Notes: generated by a model not told the origin, from the sequence alone. Shown: positions 24,801 through 36,489, counted from the stretch's first letter. The stretch: DNA of 64,000 nucleotides from Symbiodinium kawagutii (GCA_009767595.1 VSDK01016342.1:172228-236227); one strand, 5' to 3'. Program-made: numbers and translations.

Positions 24801-25766
24801 TATGACGATGAAGCCGCTACCAAGTGATTCGGTTTGATTAGCCACCGGACTTGGGACCAAGACTCGTTTGAATCAAGTACACCCATGTGCCTCGGTCTTG
24901 TCAAACTTTTTCTCTGCTTTCAGCTTCCTGAGGTCGGTGAACCACTTGAAACGCGACCTGGTGACTCTTGAGGAGAAGTACAACGTGTTATCCGAGCATT
25001 TGGCAAAAGGAGAAACGGTGGACTTCGACAAGAAGCGTCTGGGCTTGGAACAACTTAGCTTGGAACATATCCTACAAAGTTTTGTGAAATCATGTCAGCT
25101 ACACTTGAGATCCTAACTCTTCCCTCCTCCTGTCATTATATCATGATTCTTCATCCTAGCAGCGTTTTGTTGGTGCTTGCTTTCCTTGTTGCACCTTGAC
25201 TCTCAAGATGTGATTTCACTAAGTTGGACGACTGAATCCGAGAGAGCCATGAAGCAGTCTACGTTTGAGTGCCTTTGGCTGCATTAGAAGCAGCAGCTTG
25301 CTTTCCACAGGATCGACCATGCATCCCCAGATGTTGAAAGACCTCTTGTTCTAGTCTATCAAGTTTTTGTTCTCCTATTTACCCCTTAGATTCTCAAGTG
25401 CCCAGCTTCCAGGTGCACAAAGATTGCCCAGAACGAGACGAAGATCCGGCATCTTGTCATCCATGGCTCTCAAGCTTATCCAGCTTTTCCTTGGCTGCAA
25501 TTTGTGGTCTGGAAACGTGCGCATCCATCTGTGCAATGATATTGGGTGGTATGTTGCCAGAATACGTCAATAGTTTTTGGGCTGAAAAGGTTTTATCATT
25601 AAGACTGCATCTACGATCTTTCTGTCACCACCTCAGGAATGCNNNNNNNNNNNNNNNNNNNNNNNNNNNNNNNNNNNNNNNNNNNNNNNNNNNNNNNNNN
25701 NNNNNNNNGAATGCCAAACGGCATTTCAAGAAGAAGGTCGTTGAAGATACGGAGAAAAAGGACTAG
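21853..25766 (+). CDS. Coiled-coil GWYSKEDM-family protein, many short exons
   Basis: A chain of exons on the + strand, each after a YAG acceptor. 21853 onward: DLSASVLNTDANKELHD. About 22455-22600: RRVMPQRQLVDILRTCAHQD then a Glu/Ala/Leu helix. 22693: DQARAELQSL. About 22840-23035: a Pro/Ser/Gln linker. 23149-23372: VQREMLLQMYKNGEIDATTA to DSLLFLK before GTAGTG. About 23613-23690: VPEWLHNKWKNEKGNHLEMA. 23826-23950: DAFVRLCERTYTEI and GWYSKEDMRSSLKWN. About 24711-24826: KFCDSVLSKSAKIRSLISDL. 24930 onward: LRSVNHLKRDLVTLEEKYNV. The EWLHNKW...GWYSKEDM order matches an abundant dinoflagellate family without known function. Predicted coiled coils near both ends suggest an oligomer. It may be more than one gene. 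The assembly gap at 25643-25708 interrupts the 3' part. Confidence 0.5.
25643..25708. other. Assembly gap of 66 N
   Basis: The Ns are flanked on the left by GGAATGC and on the right by GAATGCC, so the gap edges share GAATGC. That can arise from an unresolved tandem repeat or from overlapping read ends. Any exon here is unreadable. Confidence 0.95.
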
Positions 25767-26243
25767 TGATCCATGGCTGATGGAACCGAAATACCATTTT
25801 GGATGTTTGGCACAAATGCCAATCAGTTCATGTTTGTGACCAGCTGCGTTTCTCAACGCAGCTCGTTTCAACTTCTTCTGGGGTGTTTGCTCCTGTCTTG
25901 CAAGCACGTGCAGTGCCACTGGATTCTAGAACAACATGGAACCCCCAACATTATACTTCAAGTATATAGTTTCATTTGAGACATGTTGAATATGTCGTTA
26001 CCATTTCAACGGGGTTAGATACAATCAATCATCATGATTGGCGGTGGTTTCTGCGCGTGAGTCAAGAATATGCAGGAGTGGCTTAAGCTGGCTGAAAAGC
26101 CAATCGTAGACTTTGCTTCAACAACCATCAGGGGGTGCTCAACGTCGAAAGAAATGCGCCATGTTTCTCATTGGAGCTTTTGGGTGTATGAACTACTGAA
26201 TTGTGGAACCCTCTATTATGAGCTAATCCTTTTTCCCCTTTAG

Positions 26244-26491
26244 ATCTTGTGCCACTTATCTTACCCTGGGTCATCCTGGGTCCATTTCCTGGTCTGCCAG
26301 CTATCTTGATGCCAGGCCCTGGGCCAACAGCACGAGTCCTTGCTGCCAATGTGGGGGCAGGAGCCGCGCCCTCAGAACCCGGTGAATTGAGGGGTGCGCC
26401 AACTTCGCCCACAGATCAGACGCTCAAAACTGTTAAATTTTTGCTCAGAAAGTATGTGGTTGCATCGCAACATATCAGGTGTAAGAACTAA
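26244..26491 (+). CDS. Possible proline/glycine-rich exon
   Basis: After CCCCTTTAG (about 26243) an open frame encodes a Pro/Gly/Ala-rich segment (GPFPGLPAILMPGPGPTARV) ending in KTVKFLLRKYVVASQ before a stop at 26489-26491. Composition suggests a low-complexity linker exon. Whether it belongs to the preceding coiled-coil gene or the following GIY-YIG-like gene is not clear. Confidence 0.35.
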
Positions 26492-26656
26492 GATAGTAGA
26501 GCACAGCAATCAGCCGGAACAACCGAGATAAATATGATATGTTTCACACATACATCTTGAACAAATTCCGAAACAAGAGTCATGAGATAAAAAAACATTT
26601 CCAAAGCATAACCATTTTCCACATGAGCCCACAACTTTTGCAATCAGCGTCGAACG

Positions 26657-27470
26657 TTGGCCATGGCCTGCAGTGATAGCGATGAAGAGTTCCTCAATGA
26701 TCTCATGACCTGCCATCGGTCGGTGCTTGGAATAAATATTGTTTATGCTACTGCTTTCACTGGCAAAAATTTCACAGTTGACACGAGGTTTGCATGTTCA
26801 GAGAAGGTTTGCATGTTCATATGTATGCCGTATGCATTTGTTTGCTTATACATTTAGGTTTCTTTGGGACCATTTCCTTGGCAAAAAGATGAAGATCATG
26901 GACCGTCTTCTGGAGATCGCCAATTGTCAGCTACGTGCTTTGATGCTGGCAAACCACCAGTTCTACAAGTACGGTCACCAGCCATTGCCGAAGCGAAGGG
27001 TCACCATGGTTTGCCACCCAAAGATTCCAGCCCCCAATACCTTCAAGATGATGAACTGTGCGGGTTGGAACGCACAAAAGATGTATTCCAAAAAATCGAT
27101 TTAGAAGCACATATGTCGGTTTGCCTACCCAGACCTGGAGCTACTGCTGGCAGGATCTTGCAGCATGCAAGCAATAAGTTCGAAAACTTGCATCAAAAGC
27201 ATTACCCAATGACCTTCAAGTTTGGAATCACCCACTGTGCGCATTTCAGATGGTATCATAAACCATACGGATACCGATATGGACGTGAACAATTTGAGCA
27301 CTTGGTGGTACTTTATGCTGCCGCCAATCCATACGGCCCGGCCTTCTTGGAAGCATCGCTGATCCAAACGTATGGCAGTTGCTTGGCCACATCATCCATG
27401 ACCAGCAGATCAAACCGCAGCACATGGCGTCTAACTGCCAAAGTAGTATGCAAGGTTTGTTGCTAATTGA
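26657..27470 (+). CDS. GIY-YIG-like nuclease-domain protein, split gene
   Basis: ATG at 26657 opens MACSDSDEEFLNDLMTCHRS, followed by an intron. A second exon near 26855-27005 encodes MDRLLEIANCQLRALMLANH. A third, in another frame from about 27030, carries the diagnostic part: MTFKFGITHCAHFRWYHKP at about 27209-27265, then FEHLVVLYAAANPYG and FLEASLIQTYGS at 27344-27379. The pattern K-F-G-I-T, about ten residues, R-W, and a later L-E-x-x-L-I matches the GIY-YIG fold: beta-hairpin Tyr/Gly core, Arg, and catalytic Glu at 27350-27352. The N-x-G-G end usual in this group would be on a later exon. Nuclease activity is inferred. It is the direct upstream neighbour of a transposase-like gene on the same strand. 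Confidence 0.5.
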
Positions 27471-27640
27471 CTCTTCTGGTTTTAGGATCCTTGCGCAATC
27501 CAAGGTTGGAAAGGATGCCAAAACATTCTGCCTGGTGGTGACTCTAGCGGAAAGGATTTTCAACAAGATGGTCCATTTTTGACTTATGTGGTGTACAGGT
27601 CTTTCAAAGTTCCTCCTCCCATTAGACCTTTAAAGCCTCC

Positions 27641-29657
27641 GTGCTCCAAGTGGTCCTAGCTTGTCTCTTCAGAGCATGGGCGTGTTTGCGCATCCATGCA
27701 AGTTACATAGCGCAATGCAAATTAATTCAGCTTGCCGATGTTGCAAAGTCGGGGGAAAAATGTCCAAACTGCTCAGCTGGCATGCACCTTTTGGCACTCG
27801 TGATGGAACCTGCCCTAACAAAACAAAATCAGAATCTTACAGAAGCTCAAATGTTGGAGAAATTGTTTTTACTACTTATGATTTTTGTGGTGTTAACCAT
27901 GGTCAGTTGGTCAATGGTGATTTGCGGGTGGTTTCTGCAACGGCCTGCTGAGGCCTCCTGCTCTTCACAGATTGAGACTGCCCGGGCCGTCACTCAAGAG
28001 ATGGGTCCAGCTGCGGCTCATAAATCTGGGATAAAAGATTGGGCTGATATCAACACCCACAACAGCGAAAGGGATGTCCATCGAGTGGTAGGCCGACACA
28101 ATACAACCGTGAAAGTTCCCATCACGGATGTTGATGTTGGAGGAAAACCAATACCATGGATAAATCCTTTGGACTGGCTTCGGTACATCGTGAATCATGG
28201 TTTGCTGTATGTTTTATCTGGACTTGGCTTTGAAGAGAGAGACCTGATTGGTTCTACGTGGCAAAACTTTTGGTCACACTTCCAGGCGCTTTACCCATCC
28301 TTCACTTTGTTTCAACGGGATTTCAATCCTGCAACAACAGTGGCGTTGTATCTTCATGGCGACGAGGGTCGAACTTTGAAAAAGGCTGGAATCATGGTGA
28401 CATCGCTACATTCAGTTTTAGGACATGGCTTCGATCGCAAGAGACTGAAGCGACCAAGAGACCAACAGCGCTTGCAAGTAAACTTTTCAGGACACACGTT
28501 CTTGACTAGATTTATCATCAACGTCATGCACAAGCTTGAATACCAAAAGGATCCTGAACGATTTCACCAGTTGATGGACAAGTTGGCTGAACAACTCAAA
28601 ATTGCTTTGGACCAAGGTGTTCGGGATCCAAACACTGGAGTGATATACCGGTTTGTACTTATTGGCGTGAAGGGTGACATGCCCTATTTGCAAAAGGTGG
28701 GGAGGCTGAAGCGCTCATGGAATACAACTGTAAAGAGGGGTGTTGCAAGACGTGATCCTCCTGGGGTATGCCATTTATGCATGGCGGGGACAAACCGCTA
28801 CCCTTGCGAAGATACTAGGAGTGCCCCTGCTTGGGCTGCCACAATTGGGGTGAGAGAGCCTTGGGATATCAAGCCTGGGATTCTTGAGATTTTGCCACAC
28901 GACATGGAACACCCAGGCGAGTTTTTCAAACCAGACCTGTGGCATTGTGTTCACCTGGGCATCGGAAAGAACTTTATAGCTTCTACTTTGCAGTTGACCT
29001 TGGAAGTTGTTCCTGCAAGTAACATGGACGACAGATTCGAATGGCTAAGCAGTCATTACAAAAGATGGTGCCATACATGTCGCACATCCGCCCACACTTC
29101 CCGAATTTCAGCGTATTTAGTATCGTACAACGAGCCCACAGGGGCTACTGGCAACTGGAGCAAAGGCGCGCTCACTACAACTTTGATGAAGTGGCTCGTT
29201 TCTTTGCTAGCTTCCCTCCCAACTGATTCTAAAGGCCGCCTTGCTAGGTGCAAGGACGCTGCTGCTGCATTCAATGAAGCTTTGAGTTTTTTGTACAACG
29301 CACCGCTTCCTACAACGCAACGAGTGCGAGTACGTTCACACCCGGGGCATGCAATTTTTACAAACGTACACTCAGCTCGCGGGTGAACTTTTCAGGGAAG
29401 GTCGATATCAATTATATCCTTTGTATCCAAAAATTCACGCAGTACACCATTTTTGGCATGACATGCACTTGAACGCGGTCAACCTGGGCATGTCGGTCAA
29501 CCCGCTGACAGCATCCTGTCAGCAGGATGAGGATGTAGTGGGGAAGATTTCGCGTCTTTCAAGGCGTGTAAACCCCAGGGCTGTACACATGAGAACCCTA
29601 CAGCGCTACCTCATGTCATGCCATCAGGTATGGCAGAAAGCGGGTGTGATCGTTTGA
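27641..29657 (+). CDS. DDE transposase-like protein of CACTA/KDZ type
   Basis: The longest unique coding stretch of the window. In order: IKDWADINTHNSERDVHRVV; DWLRYIVNHGLLYVLSGLG; ALYLHGDEGRTLKKAG (about 28346-28393), a candidate first catalytic Asp; LIGVKGDMPYLQKVGRLKRS (about 28661-28720), recalling the D-P-A...G block of TNP2/KDZ transposases; the Cys pair CHLC (28769-28780); PDLWHCVHLGIGKNFIAS, a candidate second Asp with a His; then from about 29349, in another frame, the C-terminal part with LYPKIHAVHHFWHDM and NPLTASCQQDEDVVGK, ending GVIV at 29657. I recall this as a very abundant dinoflagellate protein family; the transposase relationship is inferred from motif order and the C2 insert. 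The frame change at about 29.34 kb is either a short intron or a frameshift. The first roughly 90 codons may be intron read-through, so the start is uncertain. Confidence 0.5.
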
Positions 29658-29764
29658 GCGCAGTGCAAAAAAATGAGTGAACTGATTGGCAGGGATTCAA
29701 TTTACATGTGCTTTGATGTTACCGAAGCCAGTCCTTAAAGAGATCAGTGAAATAGCATCAAATT

Positions 29765-29828
29765 TCCAGGTTGAAAAAAACCTGGTTTTTTTGAGAGAAA
29801 CCAGGTTATTTGAAAATACCTGGAAAAA
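29765..29828. repeat. AAACCTGGTT palindrome group (right copy)
   Basis: Lies about 110 bp after the stop of the transposase-like gene and contains CCAGGTTGAAAAAAACCTGG, then AACCAGGTTATTTGAAAA and TACCTGG. The GGTTATTTGAAAA-(T)ACCTGG string is shared in direct orientation with 13594-13645. Confidence 0.65.
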
Positions 29829-29924
29829 GGAAGGTTTCGGATTTGCAAGGTAGGTGTATTTGTGTATGTGTTATTTGAAATTCAAAAGCCATGCTTTACC
29901 ATGCTTCTATAGTACTTACAGGGG

Positions 29925-30595
29925 TGGTGGCAACATAGGTGGCAAACCTTGGTGGCAACTAGGGTGGTGGTGTCAACTTAGGTGGCAAACTTTGGTGGCA
30001 ACTAGCATGGTTGTGGCAACTTAGGTGGCAAACTTTGTGGCAACTAGCATGGTTGTGGCAACTTAGGTGGCAAACTTTTGTGGCAACTAGGGTGGTGGTG
30101 GCAACATAGGTGGCAAACTTTGTGGCAACTAGCATGGTTGTGGCAACTTAGGGCAAACTTTTGTGGCAACTAGGGTGGTGGTGGCAACTAGGGTGGCAAC
30201 GTAGGTGGCAATATCTCCAATAATTTCTGCCACATGTGACCGTCAAGAAATAAGAGCTATTTTGGCCAAAATAAGGCTTAATTTCATCAAAATATTTTTT
30301 TTATTTCTGGATGCGCACTGGTGGCAACCAAAACCGGTCACATGTGACGGTCTTGTTGCCACCACCACCCTACTTGCCACCCCAGTTGCCACAAAAGTTT
30401 GCCACCTATGTTGCCACCACCACCCTAGTTGCCACAAAAGTTTGCCACCTATGTTGCCACCACTACCCTAGTTGCCACCAAAGTTTGCCACCCAAGTTGC
30501 CACCACCACCCTAGTTGCCACCCAAGTTGCCACAAAAGTTGCCACTGCCACAGTAGTTGCCACCGTAGTTGCCACCATAGTTCGCCATCAATTTC
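29925..30595. repeat. Large inverted repeat built from GGTGGCAAC units
   Basis: The left arm (about 29925-30220) is an array of GGTGGCAACTAGGGT, GGTGGCAAACTTTG and similar units. The right arm (about 30345-30595) is the reverse complement type, GTTGCCACC and AAAGTTTGCCACC. The arms flank a spacer of about 120 bp that itself has CACATGTGAC on both sides. The whole can fold into a hairpin of up to about 250 bp. No transposase lies inside. Confidence 0.85.
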
Positions 30596-30635
30596 GGGGC
30601 CCTATAGAGCATGGGTCTTGGATTTTAGATAATGT

Positions 30636-31162
30636 ATGTCAATGTGTAAATCTATTTCTTTGTCCATCCATCTATCCATTTGTTGTATCGATCTACTTAT
30701 CTATTTTTTGTTTGTTTGTTTGCCTTCCTATCTGTCTATCTATCTATTTGTTTGTCTATCTATCTATCTACCTATCTATCGATCTATCTATCTATTTGTT
30801 TGTCTATCTATCTATCTACCTATCTATCTATCTATCCTCACTCATTCATCTATCTATCTTTCTATCTTTCTACCTATCGATCTATCTATCTATCTTTCTA
30901 TCGATCGATCTGTCTATCTATCTTTCTTTCTATCTATCTATCCATCTATCTATCCATCTATCTATCTATCTATCCATCTATCTATCCATCCATCTATCTA
31001 TCTATCTATCCATCTATCTATCCATCTATCTATCTATCTTTCTATCCTCACTCATCCATCTATCTATCTATCTATCTATCTATTTATCTATGTATCTATC
31101 TATCTATGTATCTATCTATCTATCTATCTACCTATCTATTTGTATCTATCTGTTTATCTATC

Positions 31163-31193
<31 letters not shown>

Positions 31194-31322
31194 CTATCTG
31201 TTTATCTATCTATCTATCTATCTATCCATCTATCTATCTATCTATCTATCTTTCTGTTTATCTATCTATCTTTTTTTCCACCTGCACATCCATCTATCCA
31301 TTTACTATTTGTTTGCTTGTCG
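30636..31322. repeat. (ATCT)n microsatellite, about 690 bp
   Basis: CTAT/ATCT tetranucleotide array with scattered CCATC, TTTGT and TTTC variants, and one CCTCACTCAT interruption seen twice (30836 and 31047). All three + frames remain open as Ile/Tyr/Leu/Ser runs; these are not genes. Confidence 0.95.
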
Positions 31323-32113
31323 CCAAGATGTGAAAGAGCTGCAGTACATTTAAAATCATTCAATGATTAAAGTAACCATTCTCTTTTACTTTAGAACATG
31401 CATGCACCCTTCAGATACTGCTCCGCATTATAGGTTCGTTTTGGAATAATAGCAGACCTCTTCATTTTGAGTTCCTCAATCCTTGGTCCTTGGGGGTATT
31501 CACAACCACAGTTGCAATAGGCATTTACTTGAAATTAAGTTAAATTAAGCTTTCAGGTAGCACGGTGTGCGTCCAAACCAGCTACCTATACGAGGCAGGG
31601 AGATAACGCTTTTGTCTTTTTACTCTGTGTGTGTGTGTATGTGCGGGTGGGTCCTATCGCTCGGTTCGGTTGCAGGTTCTGTGAAATGTGTTTGCCTTAC
31701 ATGATGGCCCCATGAAGCAACAGAGGAAGAAATCAACTTGAGAATATGTTCATGATGGTGACGCACAAAAGCGCTGTTTTTTTTTTTTTTGTGCGTGGTT
31801 TTGAACCTTGTCGATTTTCCTGGTATTTGGGATGGTTGGTTGGTTGACTAGTGCTTTCTGCTAACAGCGGTTTTTTCAACCACCAGCCTGTGAGATTATA
31901 GAGCCTTGGCCACGAAACCATAATGTTGTCCACGTTCAATCGGACCAATTATATACCTCAAAGGCCAAACTGATAGAGCTCTTCCACTCAAAACCATAAA
32001 GACTGGTGCCCTTCCTTCACCAGCGTGAGCACCAAAACTAAACAACCACAGCAACAACAACAACATTCACAACTCACCACCACCAACATCATCCACTGCC
32101 ACCCAGGACCATC

Positions 32114-32778
32114 ATGCATCCCATCCTCACCTTCTCCCTGGACCTTCTTTGGGAGAAGCTGGTGCGCTCGGGTGGGGGATTTTTTAAATTAAAAACTGCA
32201 GTTCTGCCAGGTGTTTCAACAGCTGATAGGTTTCTTGGATTTTTTTCTGGGTTCAAACATTGCGAAGCTAATAGTTGTTTTGAATCAACAAGTGGTCAGT
32301 GATTGGTAGTTTTAATGTTTTTTTGATGTTCGCTATTGCTGTTGGTGGGCTCCTGTTCCTTCCTGCCAGAAGTGAGAGAGTGAGAGAGAATGGGATTCAA
32401 AGCTGTTAGTGAAAACGGTAATGCATTGACAGTTGATACCGAAGCTTGGTGTGCCACAGGCTGTCACCCCATGAGAGGTCATTGTTTGGGAATTCATGAG
32501 TTGGAAGATGGTGCCCACGCTGCATCCAAAGAAGCGGACTTAGCATATGTCAGCTGCCATGGCACTTCCATGGTGATCCGAAACGGTGAATGGGGCGTGG
32601 GCAGATCTAGCACCGGTAAAGCACTAGCTGATGGTGATGGATTGGTGTTTGGCTCGCAGCCTGGTGGGCAGCCGAGGCCAAACGGTTCTTCCTGATGGAC
32701 CGGGTGCTGACCATGTTCAACTGCGTTGTGTTTATCCTGGCAGAATGTCACTGGGTGGCAGGGGAAATGCATGGCTGA
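32114..32778 (+). CDS. Small membrane-protein-like gene, two or more exons
   Basis: A CA-rich leader (caacaacaacaac and ccaccacc words, 32035-32110) precedes ATCATGC at 32111-32117. The first exon encodes MHPILTFSLDLLWEKL and probably ends near 32160. A later exon from about 32660 encodes AWWAAEAKRFFLMDRVLTMF then NCVVFILAECHWVAGEMHG and a TGA at 32776-32778. The segment VLTMFNCVVFIL is hydrophobic enough for a membrane helix. The intron between holds another open frame at 32390-32695 that I take as chance. No family is recognised. Confidence 0.4.
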
Positions 32779-34954
32779 GGGCAAGCGTGAGCAGATTTTT
32801 CCATCCCTCTGTGGTGGTGGTTTGGTAGATCAGGTTGGTTGGTTGATGTTGTTGATGTTGATGTCGGTCGGTTGCCCAAATCGTGGGAACGACGGCGCAG
32901 CAGGTTGCTGCCCGATGACCCGGGTTCTCAAAAACTGCCGTGTGCAACACGTTGCCGTGTAATTCCTTATTCCCCAACCATCTCAGTTCGATACATGTAT
33001 TGAATCAAATTGTTGAGGCGGGATGGATTATTTCTGAATTCTGATGTTGAGGTTGGAACTTTGAGAGACGACTCACAGCTTGTCTCAACAGGGCAGGAGT
33101 TGATTTTTACAAACAGCCCAGAAAATTCATGAAAATTCAATGTCGCAATGCCTCGTTTTAGTCCTAACCACGGTTGGGACATCTCACGGCCTACTGACAC
33201 TCGGCCCAAGAGGTTTATGTTGCGTTTCCCCGTTCTTTGAATTCTTTTCTCATTAATTGGAGACCGGAGATAACACATTGACATCACATTACATACAGGA
33301 ACCTGTGACCGCCAGCGAGGTCAAAAGCGACTCCGTGGGGTCGCGGCATCACGATTCCTAGATACTTTGTTCTAGGTTAGCAAGTGGCTTGCATCACTCC
33401 TTAGTGATGAATTATTTGACCGTTATATACCGTTATTTCACTTCAAGCTCATCAAGTATTTGCCTGGTTGGTGGTTTCAGTCACTCCGTATTTTCCCAAC
33501 GTAGTAACAACATCAAGCAGATGGTTGGTTGGTTGACTAGTATTTTTCATAACCAACAACCAGTTGCCAACTATTCGTAGATTGCTCCAGGTTCCTCCCC
33601 AGCTAATTTTACTTTGCAGTTTTCATTGGATGATTGACTTTTCTTTGACAGAGAGATAAGAATACCAACCCAACAAACCAAGAATATGCAAAGTACTAAA
33701 GTACTCGTATCAGTCATTTTGGAGAAGGTTTTTTTCCAAACGATGGTGCGTGTGGGTGTGTGCAGTTGTGTTTTTTGTTTCTTTTTTATTTGCTTGAAAG
33801 TTGCTTCCTTGCAATTCCTGCGCCACCACAAGCATGCCAACATGGCCCCAAACAACAGTGGAAAATCCCGGAAAAATATGCGAAATCAGCCGGAAAAAAA
33901 TGCCGAAAATTCCAAGAAGGATCACAATGAACTTTCGAACATACACATGCACGAGGGCTCTCGATTGGTTTTTTGTATGCAACTACCTTGTTGCCAAACA
34001 ATCAACTACTTGTTTTGGTCTTGAAAATTAGCGATTGGCACAATTTCGCAACGTTGGGTTTTCTAGGTAGACGAGTTGGTTGTTTTAATATTTTTTCTAA
34101 TATTTTTAAGTATTTACATATGGTTTGATGGTTGGCTCATGCTTTTCATAGAGGTCGAAACCACCAACCAGCAGACGTATGGCTTGGAAGCTAAGGTCCA
34201 TTGGGGTAGGATTTTCCCGCTATGTCACCTCGCAGTGTCACTGCAATGCCAAGCGCAGGGGGAGGACCTTCTAATGAGGTGGTGAAGGTTGGGTACCAAA
34301 TGCTTACCCAGTAAAAGTGGGTGAATGTCCCCAAAAAGTCTGTCTTCCCGAAAAAAACAGGGCAATTGAGGGTCAAAGTAAATACTTAGAAGTTATGCGA
34401 GAATTTCTTGTCATTGATTCCCTCATGCGGTACTCAACCTCCTCGCGCTATCGCTTGCTGGCTGAGGCATTCTGAATCAGTCTGCCTTGATTGATGATCC
34501 CGTGCACCTTGTCTTCAATGCCGAGGAGAATGTGATGGCATAGGTACTGCATTCATTGGCAATCATACCCTGATAATTACATTCATCCATCCATGGTCTT
34601 CGCTTAGAATGAAGTGAATTTCAAAAAGAACGCAATCCAAAGCGAGCTTCCTTCCCAAAGAGCGAGTCGAACAAACACAAATCAGTCCTTAGGGACACTC
34701 TTTGGTCCCAAAGAATTTGGTGTTCAAGCCCCGATGTTGAAAGGACGCCCTGCTAAGCACGAGTTGGGACTCGGCGCTAATACGTTTTTGAGGCAATGGG
34801 ATCATCATCCGTTTCTTGAAAACGCATTATGCTCCTCCATGTGAGTGATCTTCTGGCGATGACAGGGTGTGCAAATTGAGCTGGCTCTGTGGGGGTCGTT
34901 TCTGCAAAGAAAAATCCCTCAAATGCAACCTCCTCCCCCCCCTTCCGAAGCACA
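32779..34954. other. Non-coding sequence with short dispersed words
   Basis: No supported gene. GGTTGGTTGGTTGACTAGT occurs at about 31832 and again at about 33522, each followed within about 60 bp by AACCACCA or AACCAACAACC, suggesting small decayed inverted-repeat elements. Confidence 0.4.
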
Positions 34955-35062
34955 TGAGGCAATGGGTCAAAACCCTGTACCCCTGGTTCCCCATCATTAG
35001 CCATTGTTTTCCATATAGTTTGTTGGTCATTATCCCCAGTATTGGTTGGTTAATTGCTTGCC
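34955..35062 (-). repeat. Dispersed repeat, copy 3 (inverted)
   Basis: On the minus strand this carries AACCAACCAATACTGGGGAT, ACAATGGCTAATGATGGGG and GGAACCAGGGGTACAGGG, the same block order as 3740-4015. It is the best preserved match to copy 1. Confidence 0.6.
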
Positions 35063-35526
35063 CCATAGCCATGATTCACTTCCGCGACTGTCAGGGCCAA
35101 CAAACTTCTGGTGGGGGGCCGATGCCTTGTCTACTCCGTGGGCTTTTGCCGCTTGCTGTACTGGCATTGCGTCCAGTTCTTCAAGGGCTTCAGAGAGGGC
35201 GTCTCTTGGCCAGGCCCCAAGGTTGTTGAACCATCAGTTCCTGTTGAACAACAAAGTGACCATCAAAATCAAATATAGACCTATTTCCACCGCATTACCC
35301 AGCACTTGACCTCTTGGAAAGTGACCATCAAAATCAAATTAATATAGTGATTAATTCATGAATATCAATTCAACATCTATATGCAACCATCATTCAACAT
35401 CAATCATCGGTGTTTTTTCGCTGGTGGATTACTGCTGGATCCAGCCGCGAGGCGAGCCGGCGGCCTGTTTCTGCCATCGATAGGAGGAAGTGATGATATG
35501 CGCATTGAATTGCAGTCACATGTATG

Positions 35527-35640
35527 GTGGTTTCTCATGGTTTCTCAGAATAGGGAGCCCAAAAAACGGTTGGTTTATTACTATAGATGGGTTAAAATGG
35601 ATGGTTTGGGGGCACCCCTATTTTGAGAAACCACCATTTG
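35527..35640. repeat. MITE-like hairpin with TGGTTTCTCA ends
   Basis: The left part (TGGTTTCTCAGAATAGGGAG, about 35537-35557) is nearly complementary to the right part (CCCCTATTTTGAGAAACCA, about 35615-35634). The unit is about 100 bp with a short AT-rich middle. No clear target-site duplication is visible. Confidence 0.5.
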
Positions 35641-36489
35641 TGATACGTATTATATGTACATGATATGATCATATATTGTACATGATCAATGACAAGATAT
35701 GCATATGGGGGGGCACGTTTGATGACTGTCAGTCTTTGGATGGCAGTACCTGCTTGTCTCGAATTTGAACAGTTTTGCCCAACCATCAATCAATGAGCCC
35801 TTTCGACTATGCAGTGTACCATTATTTTTTGTTTGATCAGAGTCAAGAGCTACACCATGCGACATCTACACAAAGAATTCAAACATGTTCTGTCAATTTG
35901 TGTCAACATCACATTTGCACACTTCGTGTTGCATCATTAGTACTGATTATATATTATGAGTAACCACCATTGTCGAATGTATTTTTTTACCACATATTGA
36001 TCACCAAGTCAATTCAATTTTGAACATTTTGATCATACACCAGCATTAGGAGCATCATGAACCACCAGTATTCACCATTAATTAATCATTTTTTGCCATC
36101 ATCTTAGTTACCCATTATAAGCCTTCATTATACATACAAGTACTTATTAACCACCATTATCAACCATTAACCATCATCGTGGCAACCATTACCATACTTA
36201 TTCACCATTTTTAACCATTAACCACCATACCATTATCATTCTTGTTCACCATTACCATACTTATTCACCATCATTGTCAACCATCAACTGCTACCGTTAC
36301 TTGCTGAACCTTGGTCTTTCGCCGGTAAGCTGAACAGCCAACCATCAAGGCCCTCACACGCGTTTGTGGCGTGAAGATCCCGCAGTATCTCACCCGCGGC
36401 TCCGACATTTTGAGTTTCTTGTGCCTTGGATGAGGAAATGGGACATGTCTTATGCTTTGCTGGCTTGCATATGACCTAAGGAGCCAGGG
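35641..36489. other. AT-rich non-coding DNA
   Basis: Rich in ACCATTA/TTCACCAT words between about 36050 and 36290, forming a very degenerate repeat. No gene seen. Confidence 0.5.

Noticed and set aside
30472-31353. Three long + frames of Ile/Tyr/Leu/Ser
   Set aside because: They are translations of the ATCT microsatellite.
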